A stretch of DNA of 64,000 nt from the NCBI RefSeq assembly GCF_013359725.1, contig NZ_JABFMW010000002.1, forward strand, positions 310,001 to 374,000, written 5' to 3'. Below the pieces are notes generated by a model. It searched no databases and had not been told where the DNA came from. It saw only the letters and a program-made list of their open reading frames with translations. Positions within the stretch are counted from its first letter, which is position 1. Every line of letters begins with the position of its first letter. The position numbers and the translations under genes were made by a program. Shown in pieces: positions 16,458 to 24,719 of the stretch. The stretch is from Pseudarthrobacter sp. C4D7 (GTDB taxonomy: Bacteria > Actinomycetota > Actinomycetes > Actinomycetales > Micrococcaceae).

Positions 16458-16462
16458 TACCC

Positions 16463-16491
16463 GGCTGCCCGGGCGGCCCGCCCGGGCAGCC
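16463..16491. terminator. Bidirectional hairpin terminator between ddl and the DUF3515 gene
   Basis: A perfect 13-bp GC-rich stem (16463-16475 with 16479-16491) with a three-base loop. It touches the stop codon of the convergent DUF3515 gene and lacks a T-tract. Confidence 0.65.
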
Positions 16492-16994
16492 TACTTGCTG
16501 CCGGGAAGGTTCTGCAGCTCCTCCTGGCCCACGCAGCTCCGCGACGACGGGACCTTGCCCGCCGCTGCTGCCAGGTCCGCCAGCACTGTCGCGGAGCTGA
16601 CCTTGTCCGGGTCCATCAGGATCTCCGTGGCGGGTTCCCTGCCGTAGGTGGTCAGCGTCCACACCGGGTCGCCTTCCTTAATCACCCAGTCGACGCCGTT
16701 CACGGTCACGCAGCGGTCCGTCGTCGGCCCGGGAACGTTGACCCCGCATCGGAGAATCACCAGGGAGGGGTCGCCCCAGGCCGCCGTGCCCTGGCTGTTG
16801 GTCTTGCGCAGCCGTGAATCGCCGATTGCGTCCGGCAGTGCCACCATCATCGGCGCGCACGCCGGGTTGGCAGCATCCTTGGCTGCCGTGACATCCACGG
16901 CGGGGGAGCAGGCAGCCAGTGACAGGGCGGCAATTGCCCCAACCGATGCAATCCTTGCGGCGCGGGCGGACAGGGGCAGCTGGGGATGGTGCAT
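16491..16994 (-). CDS. DUF3515 family lipoprotein
   Basis: 167-residue predicted lipoprotein with a basic N-terminus, a hydrophobic segment and the lipobox LAAC with Cys29 as lipidation site. The mature part has paired cysteines and the conserved LRCGV and NGVDWV blocks of DUF3515, an actinobacterial family of unknown function usually found between ddl and thiL, as here. Transcription is probably leaderless, since TAGGGT (17001-17006, minus strand) lies six bases before the ATG. Confidence 0.85.
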   Translation of the reverse strand: MHHPQLPLSARAARIASVGAIAALSLAACSPAVDVTAAKDAANPACAPMMVALPDAIGDSRLRKTNSQGTAAWGDPSLVILRCGVNVPGPTTDRCVTVNGVDWVIKEGDPVWTLTTYGREPATEILMDPDKVSSATVLADLAAAAGKVPSSRSCVGQEELQNLPGSK

Positions 16995-17000
16995 GATTCC

Positions 17001-17006
17001 ACCCTA
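17001..17006 (-). promoter_or_regulatory. -10 element for leaderless DUF3515 transcript
   Basis: On the minus strand TAGGGT is followed by GGAATC and then ATG. Confidence 0.55.
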
Positions 17007-17051
17007 TCGCCGCGGCTGTCCCGGTCCGGACACAATGTCGGCCGGGCGCGG

Positions 17052-17057
17052 TAGCGT
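17052..17057 (+). promoter_or_regulatory. -10 element for leaderless thiL transcript
   Basis: TAGCGT is followed by AGTGGC and then the GTG start of thiL, a six-base gap that puts the transcript start at the start codon. Confidence 0.55.
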
Positions 17058-17063
17058 AGTGGC

Positions 17064-18110
17064 GTGCCTGAAGACCTCCGTAACCGCGTTGACCGCCAGC
17101 CCACCGTGGCCGGCCTTTCCGAAGCCGACCTGCTGGCCCGGATCTTTCCGCGCCTCCACCTGGACGCTGGCCACACGTCAAGCACACTGCTGGGCCCCGG
17201 GGACGACGCCGCGATCATCGCGGCCCCGGACGGCAAGACCGTCATCAGCATCGACACCCAGGTCCAGGACCAGGACTTCCGGCTCCTGTGGCCCAACGGC
17301 TACCGCACTACCGGCTTCGACGTCGGCTGGAAGGCTGCGGCGCAGAACCTCAGCGACATCAATGCCATGGGTGCCCACGCCACCTCCATGGTTGTCAGCC
17401 TGACCCTTCCCGTTGATACGCCGGTCAGCTGGGTGGAGGACCTGGCGGACGGCCTGACTGCCGGCATCACCGGGCTCGGCGCGTACCAGTGCTCCGTGGC
17501 CGGCGGCGACCTTGGCCGGGGACGGGAAATTTCCGTGACCGCGACCGTCCTGGGGTCCCTCGATGGCGGTGGAGCCGTCCTCCGGTCCGGCGCCCGGCCA
17601 GGGGACATCCTCGCGCTGGCCGGCACCGTTGGCCATGCGGCAGCGGGTCTCGCCCTGCTCGAATCGAACATTCCCCTGGAGACCCTTAGCCCGGCAGAGC
17701 GCGCCTTCGTCGACCTGCAGTGCCGTCCCCGGCCGCCGTTGGACGCCGGCCCGGCAGCCCGGGCAGCGGGCGCCACGGCAATGCTGGACATATCGGATGG
17801 ACTCCTGCGGGACGGCGGGCGGCTCGCCGCAGCCAGCCACGCCGCAGTGGCGCTCGACCCCGCGCACCTTCGCCGGTTCGCGGATGTGCTGTCCCCCGCC
17901 GCGGCACGGCTGGGGTCCGACGCCGCTGCGTGGGTGCTGGGCGGCGGGGAGGACCACGGGCTGCTGGCCACATTCCCGGCCGGTGTTCAGCTGCCACCCG
18001 GATTCACTGCGATAGGCTCGATACATGCACTCGGCACCGACGAAGGCCCGGGTGTCCTGATAGCTGGCCGGGCCGCGGACACCGGGGGATGGGATCACTT
18101 TGCACACTAA
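17064..18110 (+). CDS. thiL: Thiamine-monophosphate kinase
   Basis: 348-residue enzyme phosphorylating thiamine monophosphate to the cofactor thiamine diphosphate. It shows the AIR-synthase/ThiL fold signatures LGPGDDAA, FDVGWKAAAQNLSDINAMGA and SVAGGDLGRG, plus MLDISDGLL in the C-terminal half. The GTG start is leaderless. It partners functionally with thiC at 52.4-54.2 kb. Its stop overlaps the proposed TTG start of the DAK2 gene by 11 bases. Confidence 0.95.
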   Translation: MPEDLRNRVDRQPTVAGLSEADLLARIFPRLHLDAGHTSSTLLGPGDDAAIIAAPDGKTVISIDTQVQDQDFRLLWPNGYRTTGFDVGWKAAAQNLSDINAMGAHATSMVVSLTLPVDTPVSWVEDLADGLTAGITGLGAYQCSVAGGDLGRGREISVTATVLGSLDGGGAVLRSGARPGDILALAGTVGHAAAGLALLESNIPLETLSPAERAFVDLQCRPRPPLDAGPAARAAGATAMLDISDGLLRDGGRLAAASHAAVALDPAHLRRFADVLSPAAARLGSDAAAWVLGGGEDHGLLATFPAGVQLPPGFTAIGSIHALGTDEGPGVLIAGRAADTGGWDHFAH

Positions 18111-19119
18111 GGTTGCCGCCAACGCGCTGGCGATGAAGAGGTGGCTGGGCAAGGCTGAAACTGCCCTGGGAAACCACAGCGACCGGCTCAACGCCATCAA
18201 TATCTTCCCAGTCGCCGACGGCGATACGGGCACCAACCTCTACCTCACGGTCCGCGCTGCGGCCCGCTCACTGGTCCTGGAAGCGGACCAGCCGGCCCCG
18301 GTGGACGTCGGCGAAGTCCTTTCCAGGGCCGGGCAGGCGGCCATGGAAGAGGCCCGGGGAAATTCCGGCACCCTGTTCGCGGTCTTCCTGTGTGCCGCGG
18401 CGGAGCCGCTGGCCGGTCATACCCGCCTGACGTCCACCCTCCTCTCGGCAGCCCTCAACCGTGCGCAGATCCGCGCCTGGTCTGCCCTGAGCGATCCCGT
18501 TCCGGGAACCATGCTCTCCGTCATGGAGGCGGCGGCCCGTGCGGCTGCGGCAGTCGACGCCGGCCATGACGGCGATGACAGCAACCACGCCCTTGGCCTT
18601 GCGCTGGACGCGGCAGTGGAGGGCGCGCTGGTTGCCGTGGTCCACACCGAAGAGCAGCTCGATGCACTCCAGTCCGCCCATGTAGTGGATGCAGGGGGCG
18701 TGGGAATGCTGCTGATCCTGGACTGCCTCCGCTCCGCCGTCATGGGGGAGGAACTGCAGGGCGAGCTCCTGGACGGGCTGCACGGCTACGACGTTTCCGA
18801 TCCGCATATCCACGCAGCCATGCCTGACGACGACGGCGTGGAAGTCATGTGCACCATCAACCTCTCGCCCCTGAACGCCGCCACCCTGCGGCAGCGGCTG
18901 GACGAGATAGGCGAGTCCGTGATCATGAGCCAGGTGGGCAACGGGCCGGACGCCGAAGGCAATTACCGGTGGCGGGTGCACGTCCACGTCCCGGACGCCG
19001 CGCCGGCTGAGTCCATCATCCGGTCACTGGGCGAACCGTCCCAGCTCAGCATCAGCGAGCTGGCGCTCCCGCGGGATCCTGGTGCGGATGCGGTGAACAC
19101 CGGCGGGCATGAACGCTGA
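18100..19119 (+). CDS. DAK2-domain protein (short FakA/YloV-like)
   Basis: 339-residue protein with a DAK2 nucleotide-binding domain. The phosphate/Mg-binding signature is INIFPVADGDTGTNLY, followed by EEARGNSGTLFA and a DAGGVG block. Full-length relatives (YloV/FakA, the fatty-acid kinase subunit in Firmicutes) are about 550 residues, so much of the C-terminal region is missing or reduced here. The C-terminal VEVMCTINLS segment suggests part of the middle domain is kept. TTG 18100 overlaps thiL and has a GGGGATGGGA stretch ahead; ATG 18133 is an alternative that keeps the whole domain. It overlaps recG by 11 bases, the same neighbour as in many Gram-positive bacteria. Confidence 0.82.
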   Translation: MHTKVAANALAMKRWLGKAETALGNHSDRLNAINIFPVADGDTGTNLYLTVRAAARSLVLEADQPAPVDVGEVLSRAGQAAMEEARGNSGTLFAVFLCAAAEPLAGHTRLTSTLLSAALNRAQIRAWSALSDPVPGTMLSVMEAAARAAAAVDAGHDGDDSNHALGLALDAAVEGALVAVVHTEEQLDALQSAHVVDAGGVGMLLILDCLRSAVMGEELQGELLDGLHGYDVSDPHIHAAMPDDDGVEVMCTINLSPLNAATLRQRLDEIGESVIMSQVGNGPDAEGNYRWRVHVHVPDAAPAESIIRSLGEPSQLSISELALPRDPGADAVNTGGHER

Positions 19120-21379
19120 ACTGCAGCTGCCCCTCGAACGGCGGATCGGTAAGCGTTCGGCGGCGGTCATTGAGAAACACCTCGGCATCACCACCGTGGA
19201 AGGCCTCCTCAACTACTTTCCGCGCCGCTACATGAGCCGCGGTGAACTGACGCCCATCACCGAGCTTCCGCTGGACGAGGACGTCACCCTGATTGCGCGG
19301 GTGCTCTCCAGCAGCACCCGGCACATGCAGGCGCGGCGCGGCACCATCACGGACGTCATCGTTTCCGACGACGACGGGCAACAGGGGCTTCGGCTGGTGG
19401 GCGGCCGGGATTTCACCGGTAAGGTCCCCGGCACGCTCAAGATCAGCTTCTTCAACGGGTTCAAGGCGAAAAGCGAACTCCTCCAGGGGCGCCGCGCCCT
19501 TTTCTCCGGCCGGGTCACCAGTTTCAAGGGGAAGCTTGGCCTCACCAACCCGGACTTCCAGCTCCTCGATGAAGATCCGTTCAGCGACTCCGGAAAAGAC
19601 CCTGGAAAACTCGCCGCCATGCCCATCCCGGTCTATCCGGCCACGGCCAAGCTTCCCAGCTGGAAAATCCAGAAGGTGATCGCCACGCTGCTGGAGACCT
19701 TGGATCTTGGCTCCATGCCGGACCCGGTTCCTGCGGCCGTTGCGGCCAGGCAGGACTTCCTGCCCGTGGCGGACGCCTACCGCCTCATCCACGTGCCGGA
19801 AACCGCTGCCGACTGGAAGCGCGCCCAGGACCGGTTCCGCTACCAGGAGGCATTGGTGCTGCAGTCGGCTCTCGCCCGGCGCCGTGCCCAGCTCGCCGCC
19901 GAGGAAGCCACCGCCCGCCGCCCCGTCAGCGGGGGGATCCTGGCCGCCTTCGACCAAAACCTGCCCTTCACGCTTACGGCGGGCCAGGCCGCCGTCGGCA
20001 CCACGCTCGCCGCTGAACTGGCACAGGACACCCCCATGAACCGGCTGCTCCAGGGCGAAGTGGGCTCCGGAAAGACGGTCGTGGCGCTGCGGGCCATGCT
20101 CCAAGTGGTGGACGCCGGCGGGCAGGCCGCGCTCCTGGCCCCCACCGAGGTGCTCGCCGCCCAGCACTACGACTCCATCCGCCGCACCCTGGGTCCGCTC
20201 TCCAGCGATGGACTCCTGGGCGGCCTGGCCGCGAGCGAAGGGGCGTCGGTCCAGGTCACGCTGTTGACCGGGTCCATGCCCACGGCGGCACGGAAGCAGG
20301 CCATGCTGGACGCCGCCTCCGGGTCCGCCGGGATCGTTATCGGCACCCACGCGCTGCTCAGCGACAACGTCTCTTTTTATGACCTGGGCCTGATCGTGGT
20401 GGATGAGCAGCACCGCTTCGGCGTGGAACAGCGTGACGCCCTGCGGGGCAAGGCCCGGAAGCCGCCGCACCTGCTGGTCATGACCGCAACGCCTATTCCG
20501 CGCACCGTGGCCATGACCGTGTTCGGCGACCTTGAAACCTCCACCCTGGATGAATTGCCCAAGGGCCGGGCGCCCATCACCACCCACTTGGTGGGCCTTG
20601 CCGAGAATCCCGGCTGGGCGGGGCGGATCTGGGCGCGGGCCAGGGAGGAAATCGACGCCGGCCACCAGGTGTACGTGGTCTGTCCCAAGATCCGAACGGA
20701 CGACGACGGCGACTTCAGTCCGGGGGAGGACGCACCACCGGGGGTGGAGTCGGAAGAGGGCCGGGAACTCGCGTCGGTCACCGGCGTCGTGGACCACCTG
20801 TTGGGTGAGCCTGCCCTGGCGGGGGTTCCGCTGGCGCCCCTCCACGGGCGCCAGGACCCCGAGCTGAAAACCGGCACCATGGCCGGGTTCACCGCCAACC
20901 GCATCAAGCTGCTGGTGTCCACCACCGTGATCGAGGTGGGCGTGGACGTGCACAACGCCACCCTAATGGTCATCCTCGACGCCGACAGGTTCGGGATCTC
21001 CCAACTGCACCAGCTCCGCGGCCGCGTGGGCCGCGGCGGCCTGCCCGGGACCTGCCTGCTGGTCACCGCCCTTGAACCCGGCCACCCCAGCCGGCGCCGG
21101 CTGGAGGCCGTCGCGGCAACCACGGACGGTTTCCTCCTGTCGCAGGAAGACCTCAAGCTGCGGCGCGAGGGCGATATCCTTGGTGCTTCCCAGTCCGGGG
21201 GACGGTCCACCCTGAAACTCCTGCGGGTCCTGGAACACGAAGACATCATTGCCCGGGCCCGGGACGACGCCCAGGCCATTGTTGGCGGCGACCCCCTGCT
21301 GGCCGGCCACCGCGAACTCGCCGATGCAATCGAGCAATACCTCAACCCCGAGAAGGAGGCGTTCCTTGAACGCGGATAG
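19109..21379 (+). CDS. recG: ATP-dependent DNA helicase RecG
   Basis: 756-residue branched-DNA helicase that reverses stalled replication forks and processes Holliday junctions. It has an N-terminal wedge/OB region, the Walker A motif GEVGSGKT with Lys322, the VVDEQHRFG (DEQH) box, TATPIPRT, and the TRG-like C-terminal region with the QLRGRVGRGG motif VI. The length is close to the usual. It starts inside the end of the DAK2 gene. Confidence 0.97.
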   Translation: MNAELQLPLERRIGKRSAAVIEKHLGITTVEGLLNYFPRRYMSRGELTPITELPLDEDVTLIARVLSSSTRHMQARRGTITDVIVSDDDGQQGLRLVGGRDFTGKVPGTLKISFFNGFKAKSELLQGRRALFSGRVTSFKGKLGLTNPDFQLLDEDPFSDSGKDPGKLAAMPIPVYPATAKLPSWKIQKVIATLLETLDLGSMPDPVPAAVAARQDFLPVADAYRLIHVPETAADWKRAQDRFRYQEALVLQSALARRRAQLAAEEATARRPVSGGILAAFDQNLPFTLTAGQAAVGTTLAAELAQDTPMNRLLQGEVGSGKTVVALRAMLQVVDAGGQAALLAPTEVLAAQHYDSIRRTLGPLSSDGLLGGLAASEGASVQVTLLTGSMPTAARKQAMLDAASGSAGIVIGTHALLSDNVSFYDLGLIVVDEQHRFGVEQRDALRGKARKPPHLLVMTATPIPRTVAMTVFGDLETSTLDELPKGRAPITTHLVGLAENPGWAGRIWARAREEIDAGHQVYVVCPKIRTDDDGDFSPGEDAPPGVESEEGRELASVTGVVDHLLGEPALAGVPLAPLHGRQDPELKTGTMAGFTANRIKLLVSTTVIEVGVDVHNATLMVILDADRFGISQLHQLRGRVGRGGLPGTCLLVTALEPGHPSRRRLEAVAATTDGFLLSQEDLKLRREGDILGASQSGGRSTLKLLRVLEHEDIIARARDDAQAIVGGDPLLAGHRELADAIEQYLNPEKEAFLERG

Positions 21380-21412
21380 CAACGAAGGCGCAGCCCCGCT
21401 GCGGTGGCCGGC

Positions 21413-22063
21413 ATGACGCGGATTATTTCCGGGGCCGCCGGCGGCACACCCCTTGCCGCTGTCCCGGGGTCCTTGACGAGGCCCACCACGGACCGGGTCA
21501 AGGAAGCGCTGTTCTCCCGTCTCGACGCCTTTGACGTTCTCAACGGCGCCCGGGTGCTGGACCTCTATGCCGGGTCAGGTGCCCTGGGCGTGGAGAGCGG
21601 CAGCAGGGGCGCCCTGGCTGTGGACCTTGTCGAGTGCGACGCCAAGGCCAGCGGTGTGTGCCAGCGAAACGCCGACCTCATCAACGGCGTGCTGGGCCGC
21701 AAGGCCGTAACCGTCCACCGCTCCAGGGTGGAGCCGTTCCTGGACCGCGCCGGCGTCAACGCCGCCTGGGACCTGGTCTTCCTCGATCCGCCGTACCCGC
21801 TGGAGGAAGCCGGATTGTCAGCAGTGCTGGAGAAACTGTCCGCACATCTGGCGCCGGGAGCCGTTGTGGTGGTGGAACGTTCTTCCCGGTCCCCGGAGCC
21901 CGGATGGCCTGGCGGAATGACGAAATTCGCCGAAAAAAAGTACGGCGAAACCCGGTTGTGGTTCGCCGAACCCTTCGTGCCGGATGCCATTGCCCCTGGG
22001 GACCTGGCCGAGGACACCGGGCCCGGACCCCTCGGCGCCGGCGAACCTTCCGCGGAGGCTTAG
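21413..22063 (+). CDS. rsmD: 16S rRNA (guanine(966)-N(2))-methyltransferase
   Basis: 216-residue SAM-dependent methyltransferase that modifies G966 of 16S rRNA. Motif I is LDLYAGSGALG and the catalytic NPPY-type motif is FLDPPYP. ATG 21413 gives the standard MTRIISGAAGG N-terminus and is preferred to the in-frame GTG 21404. The last 20 residues are an extra acidic tail. The stop overlaps the convergent methyltransferase-like gene by four bases. Confidence 0.95.
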   Translation: MTRIISGAAGGTPLAAVPGSLTRPTTDRVKEALFSRLDAFDVLNGARVLDLYAGSGALGVESGSRGALAVDLVECDAKASGVCQRNADLINGVLGRKAVTVHRSRVEPFLDRAGVNAAWDLVFLDPPYPLEEAGLSAVLEKLSAHLAPGAVVVVERSSRSPEPGWPGGMTKFAEKKYGETRLWFAEPFVPDAIAPGDLAEDTGPGPLGAGEPSAEA

Positions 22064-22848
22064 TCCGAGTAGGGGTCCAGGTCCACCCCGGCCAGGACCC
22101 TTGCGGGGTGGGGGCCCCGCGCCGTCAGCTCAGCTGTCCAGGATTCCGGCCAGGGCCCCCGGGTGCCCGCCAGGATGATGTTGCCCGGGTACCTGCCGTC
22201 AAACATGCCGGCTTCTGCGACTGCGCCCACCCCGGCCATCGCCCCGCGCATCGCCGCCACCTGGCTCCTGACGAGGGTGAGCGCCGGCTCGTCGCCCACG
22301 TTGACGATCAGGATCCCCTCCGGCCCCAGGCGCTCGCCGGCTTCACGGTAGAATCCGCCGGTGGCAATATGGGCCGGCGCCTCCGGCCCGGAGAAGATGT
22401 CCAGGATTATGACGTCGAACGTGAGGCCGGGGTCAAGTGCACCGAGGGCTTCACGGGCGTCGCCAATGACAGTAGTCAGGTTTGTTCCGTCGGGCATGGG
22501 AAGGTGCCGCAGCACGAAATCCAGCAGTTCGCGTTCCAGCTCCACCGCGGATTGGACCGAGCCGGGGCGGGTGGCCTGGATGTACCTGGCCAGCGTCAAT
22601 GCTCCTGCTCCCAGGTGCAGCGCCTTGATCGGTTCCCCGGACGGGGCGGCAAGATCCACAAGGTGTCCGATCCTGCGGAGGTACTCGTAAAAAATCTCCT
22701 CCGGCCGGTCAACGTTGACGTGTGACTGTTCGGCTCCGCCGATGCTGAGCACGTATCCGCCGGCAGTGAATGCGTCCGGCTCGATCGTGGCATGCTGGCC
22801 CGTGGTCCGCAGGAACCGGCTCGCGGAAGTGCTGCCGCCGCCGGCCAT
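22060..22848 (-). CDS. Spermidine synthase-like / SAM-dependent methyltransferase-fold protein
   Basis: 262-residue Rossmann-fold protein resembling spermidine synthases, with ALHLGAGALTLARYI as the nucleotide-binding glycine motif, VIGDAREAL, and DVIILDIFSG in the catalytic region. The tetramerisation domain of classical SpeE is shortened, so a methyltransferase role is equally possible, and substrates cannot be assigned. ATG 22848 forms a TGATG junction with the upstream aminotransferase and is preferred to GTG 22851. The two genes are likely an operon. Confidence 0.8.
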   Translation of the reverse strand: MAGGGSTSASRFLRTTGQHATIEPDAFTAGGYVLSIGGAEQSHVNVDRPEEIFYEYLRRIGHLVDLAAPSGEPIKALHLGAGALTLARYIQATRPGSVQSAVELERELLDFVLRHLPMPDGTNLTTVIGDAREALGALDPGLTFDVIILDIFSGPEAPAHIATGGFYREAGERLGPEGILIVNVGDEPALTLVRSQVAAMRGAMAGVGAVAEAGMFDGRYPGNIILAGTRGPWPESWTAELTARGPHPARVLAGVDLDPYSD

Positions 22849-24077
22849 CACAGCCTGCCGCCCAGGGTCGCCAGCCGATCGGCGGCCTCCTCAAGGACCT
22901 CCGTCTTCTTGCAGAAGGCGAACCTGAGCAGGCTTCGGGTCCGTTCCGCGCCTTCGGGGTGGCAGAAAACAGGGACGGGGATCGCCGCCACTCCCACGAG
23001 TGACGGCAGCCGGCGGGCAAGGTCCACGGCATCGGTGACACCCAACGGAGCGGTGTCGACATTGACGAAATAGGTTCCCCGCGGCGTGAAGACGTCAAAG
23101 CCGGCGGCCCGGAGCCCTGCACTGAGGATGTCCCGTTTCCGCTCCAGTGCGGACGCGACGCCGGTGTAGAAGGCATCAGGCAGTGCCAGTCCGGTGGCGA
23201 TCGCCGCCTGGAACGGAGTACCCGAGCTGTAGGTGAGGAACTGCTTTACGGTGCGGACCGCGGCGACCAGTTCCGCGGGCCCGCTGAGCCAGCCGACCTT
23301 CCAGCCGGTGAGGGAAAACGTTTTGCCCGCTGAGGAAATGGTGATGGTCCGGTCCGCGGCGCCCGGAAGGGTGGCCACGGGAGTATGGGCCACACCGAAG
23401 GTCAGGTGCTCATAGACCTCGTCGGTAATGATGATGCTGCCGTGCTTGACCGCGAGGTCCACCACACGCTGCAGCACTGCGGGCGCGAAAACCGCGCCCG
23501 TGGGATTGTGGGGATTGTTCAGCAGCACCACCCGGGTCCGCTGGCTGAAGGCCGCCTCCAGCGCGGCCAGGTCCGGCATGAAGTCCGGGGCCAGCAGGGG
23601 AACCGTGGTGTGGGTGGCGCCGGAAAGCCCGATCACCGCACCGTAGGAGTCGTAGAACGGTTCGAACGTGAGGACCTCGTCGCCAGGTCCAACGAAAGCC
23701 AGCAGGGCGGCGGCGATCGCTTCGGTTGCCCCCGTGGTGATGATGACTTCCGTCGCCGGATCCCGCGCCAGCCCGTAAAACCGTTCCTGGTGCGCAGCCA
23801 CTGCCTCGCGCAGCTCCGGGATGCCCTTGCCCGGTGCGTACTGGTTGGCACCGGCAGCGATGGCCGCCCGCGCGGCGTCGCGGATTTCGGCCGGCCCATC
23901 CTCATCGGGGAAGCCTTGTCCCAGGTTGATGGCGCCCGTCTGGACGGCCAGCGTGGTCATCTCCTCGAAGATGGTGACGCCCAGGCGGCCGTCCGGTGCC
24001 AGGAGGTTCGCTCCCAGCGCGGTGCGCTGCCAGGGAGCAGGTGGCATGGGCGTGGAAAGTTCCCGTGCTGGATGCAT
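22848..24077 (-). CDS. PLP-dependent class I/II aminotransferase
   Basis: 409-residue fold-type I aminotransferase. The PLP-binding Lys lies in SSAGKTFSLTGWKVGW, and the family motifs NLGQGFPDEDGP, NNPHNPTG and DEVYEHLTF are visible. The closest families are N-succinyldiaminopimelate aminotransferase (DapC) and methionine/kynurenine aminotransferases of the YbdL type; the substrate is undecided. ATG 24077 is chosen because TACCAT stands six bases ahead on the minus strand, a leaderless arrangement; upstream in-frame starts would cross the divergent coaD promoter. Confidence 0.88.
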   Translation of the reverse strand: MHPARELSTPMPPAPWQRTALGANLLAPDGRLGVTIFEEMTTLAVQTGAINLGQGFPDEDGPAEIRDAARAAIAAGANQYAPGKGIPELREAVAAHQERFYGLARDPATEVIITTGATEAIAAALLAFVGPGDEVLTFEPFYDSYGAVIGLSGATHTTVPLLAPDFMPDLAALEAAFSQRTRVVLLNNPHNPTGAVFAPAVLQRVVDLAVKHGSIIITDEVYEHLTFGVAHTPVATLPGAADRTITISSAGKTFSLTGWKVGWLSGPAELVAAVRTVKQFLTYSSGTPFQAAIATGLALPDAFYTGVASALERKRDILSAGLRAAGFDVFTPRGTYFVNVDTAPLGVTDAVDLARRLPSLVGVAAIPVPVFCHPEGAERTRSLLRFAFCKKTEVLEEAADRLATLGGRL

Positions 24078-24083
24078 CCAGTC

Positions 24084-24089
24084 ATGGTA
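24084..24089 (-). promoter_or_regulatory. -10 element for leaderless aminotransferase transcript
   Basis: On the minus strand TACCAT is followed by GACTGG and then ATG. It sits 19 bases from the opposite-facing coaD -10 element. Confidence 0.5.
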
Positions 24090-24108
24090 TCCCGGCCTTT
24101 CCATGGGG

Positions 24109-24114
24109 TAGGTT
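24109..24114 (+). promoter_or_regulatory. -10 element for leaderless coaD transcript
   Basis: TAGGTT is followed by CGGAGC and then the coaD ATG, the six-base spacing typical of leaderless starts. Confidence 0.55.
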
Positions 24115-24120
24115 CGGAGC

Positions 24121-24621
24121 ATGAGACGCGCTGTGTGCCCCGGATCCTTCGACCCCATCCACAACGGCCATCTCGAGGTTATTGCCCGGGCTGCCGGTCT
24201 TTTCGACGAAGTCATCGTGGCCATCTCCACCAACTATGCGAAGAAGTACATGTTCAGCCTGGAGGAGCGGCTGGAGATGGCCCGCGAAACGCTGGCCTCG
24301 CTCAAGGGCATCGTGGTGGAACCCGTGGGTGAGGGTCTCCTGGCGGAGTACTGCCGCCAGCGGGGCGTGTCCGCCATCGTCAAAGGGCTCCGGTCGTCGT
24401 CGGACTTTGACTACGAACTCCCCATGGCCACCATGAACCGCCAGCTTAGTGGGGTGGAGACGGTCTTCCTCCCGGCCGAAGCCAGCTACGTCCATCTGTC
24501 CTCCACCCTGATCAAGGAGGTTGCGGCACTGGGCGGCCGCGTCTCGGACTATGTGCCCCGGTCGGTGCACCGGCGCATGGTCACCGGCGAGCCTTCGCCG
24601 GATCAGCTGCCAAGGCGGTAG
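24121..24621 (+). CDS. coaD: Phosphopantetheine adenylyltransferase
   Basis: 166-residue enzyme that adenylates 4'-phosphopantetheine in coenzyme A synthesis. The nucleotidyltransferase HxGH motif is His14-Asn15-Gly16-His17 in PIHNGH, and the C-terminal LSSTLIKE segment matches the ISSTxxR/K nucleotide loop. The length is normal and no Shine-Dalgarno is seen, in keeping with leaderless transcription. Confidence 0.97.
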   Translation: MRRAVCPGSFDPIHNGHLEVIARAAGLFDEVIVAISTNYAKKYMFSLEERLEMARETLASLKGIVVEPVGEGLLAEYCRQRGVSAIVKGLRSSSDFDYELPMATMNRQLSGVETVFLPAEASYVHLSSTLIKEVAALGGRVSDYVPRSVHRRMVTGEPSPDQLPRR

Positions 24622-24656
24622 GCTGGATGGGTACTTCGGCGCTGCCCGTTGCCGGT

Positions 24657-24686
24657 TTGAGTCAGCATGGCTCTTCAGGCTAGGAT
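24657..24686 (+). promoter_or_regulatory. Promoter of the DUF177-rpmF operon
   Basis: TTGAGT (24657-24662) and TAGGAT (24681-24686) with an 18-base spacer. The start near 24693 gives a leader that contains a seven-codon frame from ATG 24701 and an AGGAG at 24710-24714. Confidence 0.55.
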
Positions 24687-24719
24687 GGTACGTCGGTCAT
24701 ATGTTCAACAGGAGTTCTC

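Noticed and set aside
19052-20953. 633-codon minus-strand frame opposite recG
   Set aside because: Shadow of recG; Gly/Arg/His-rich and without homology.
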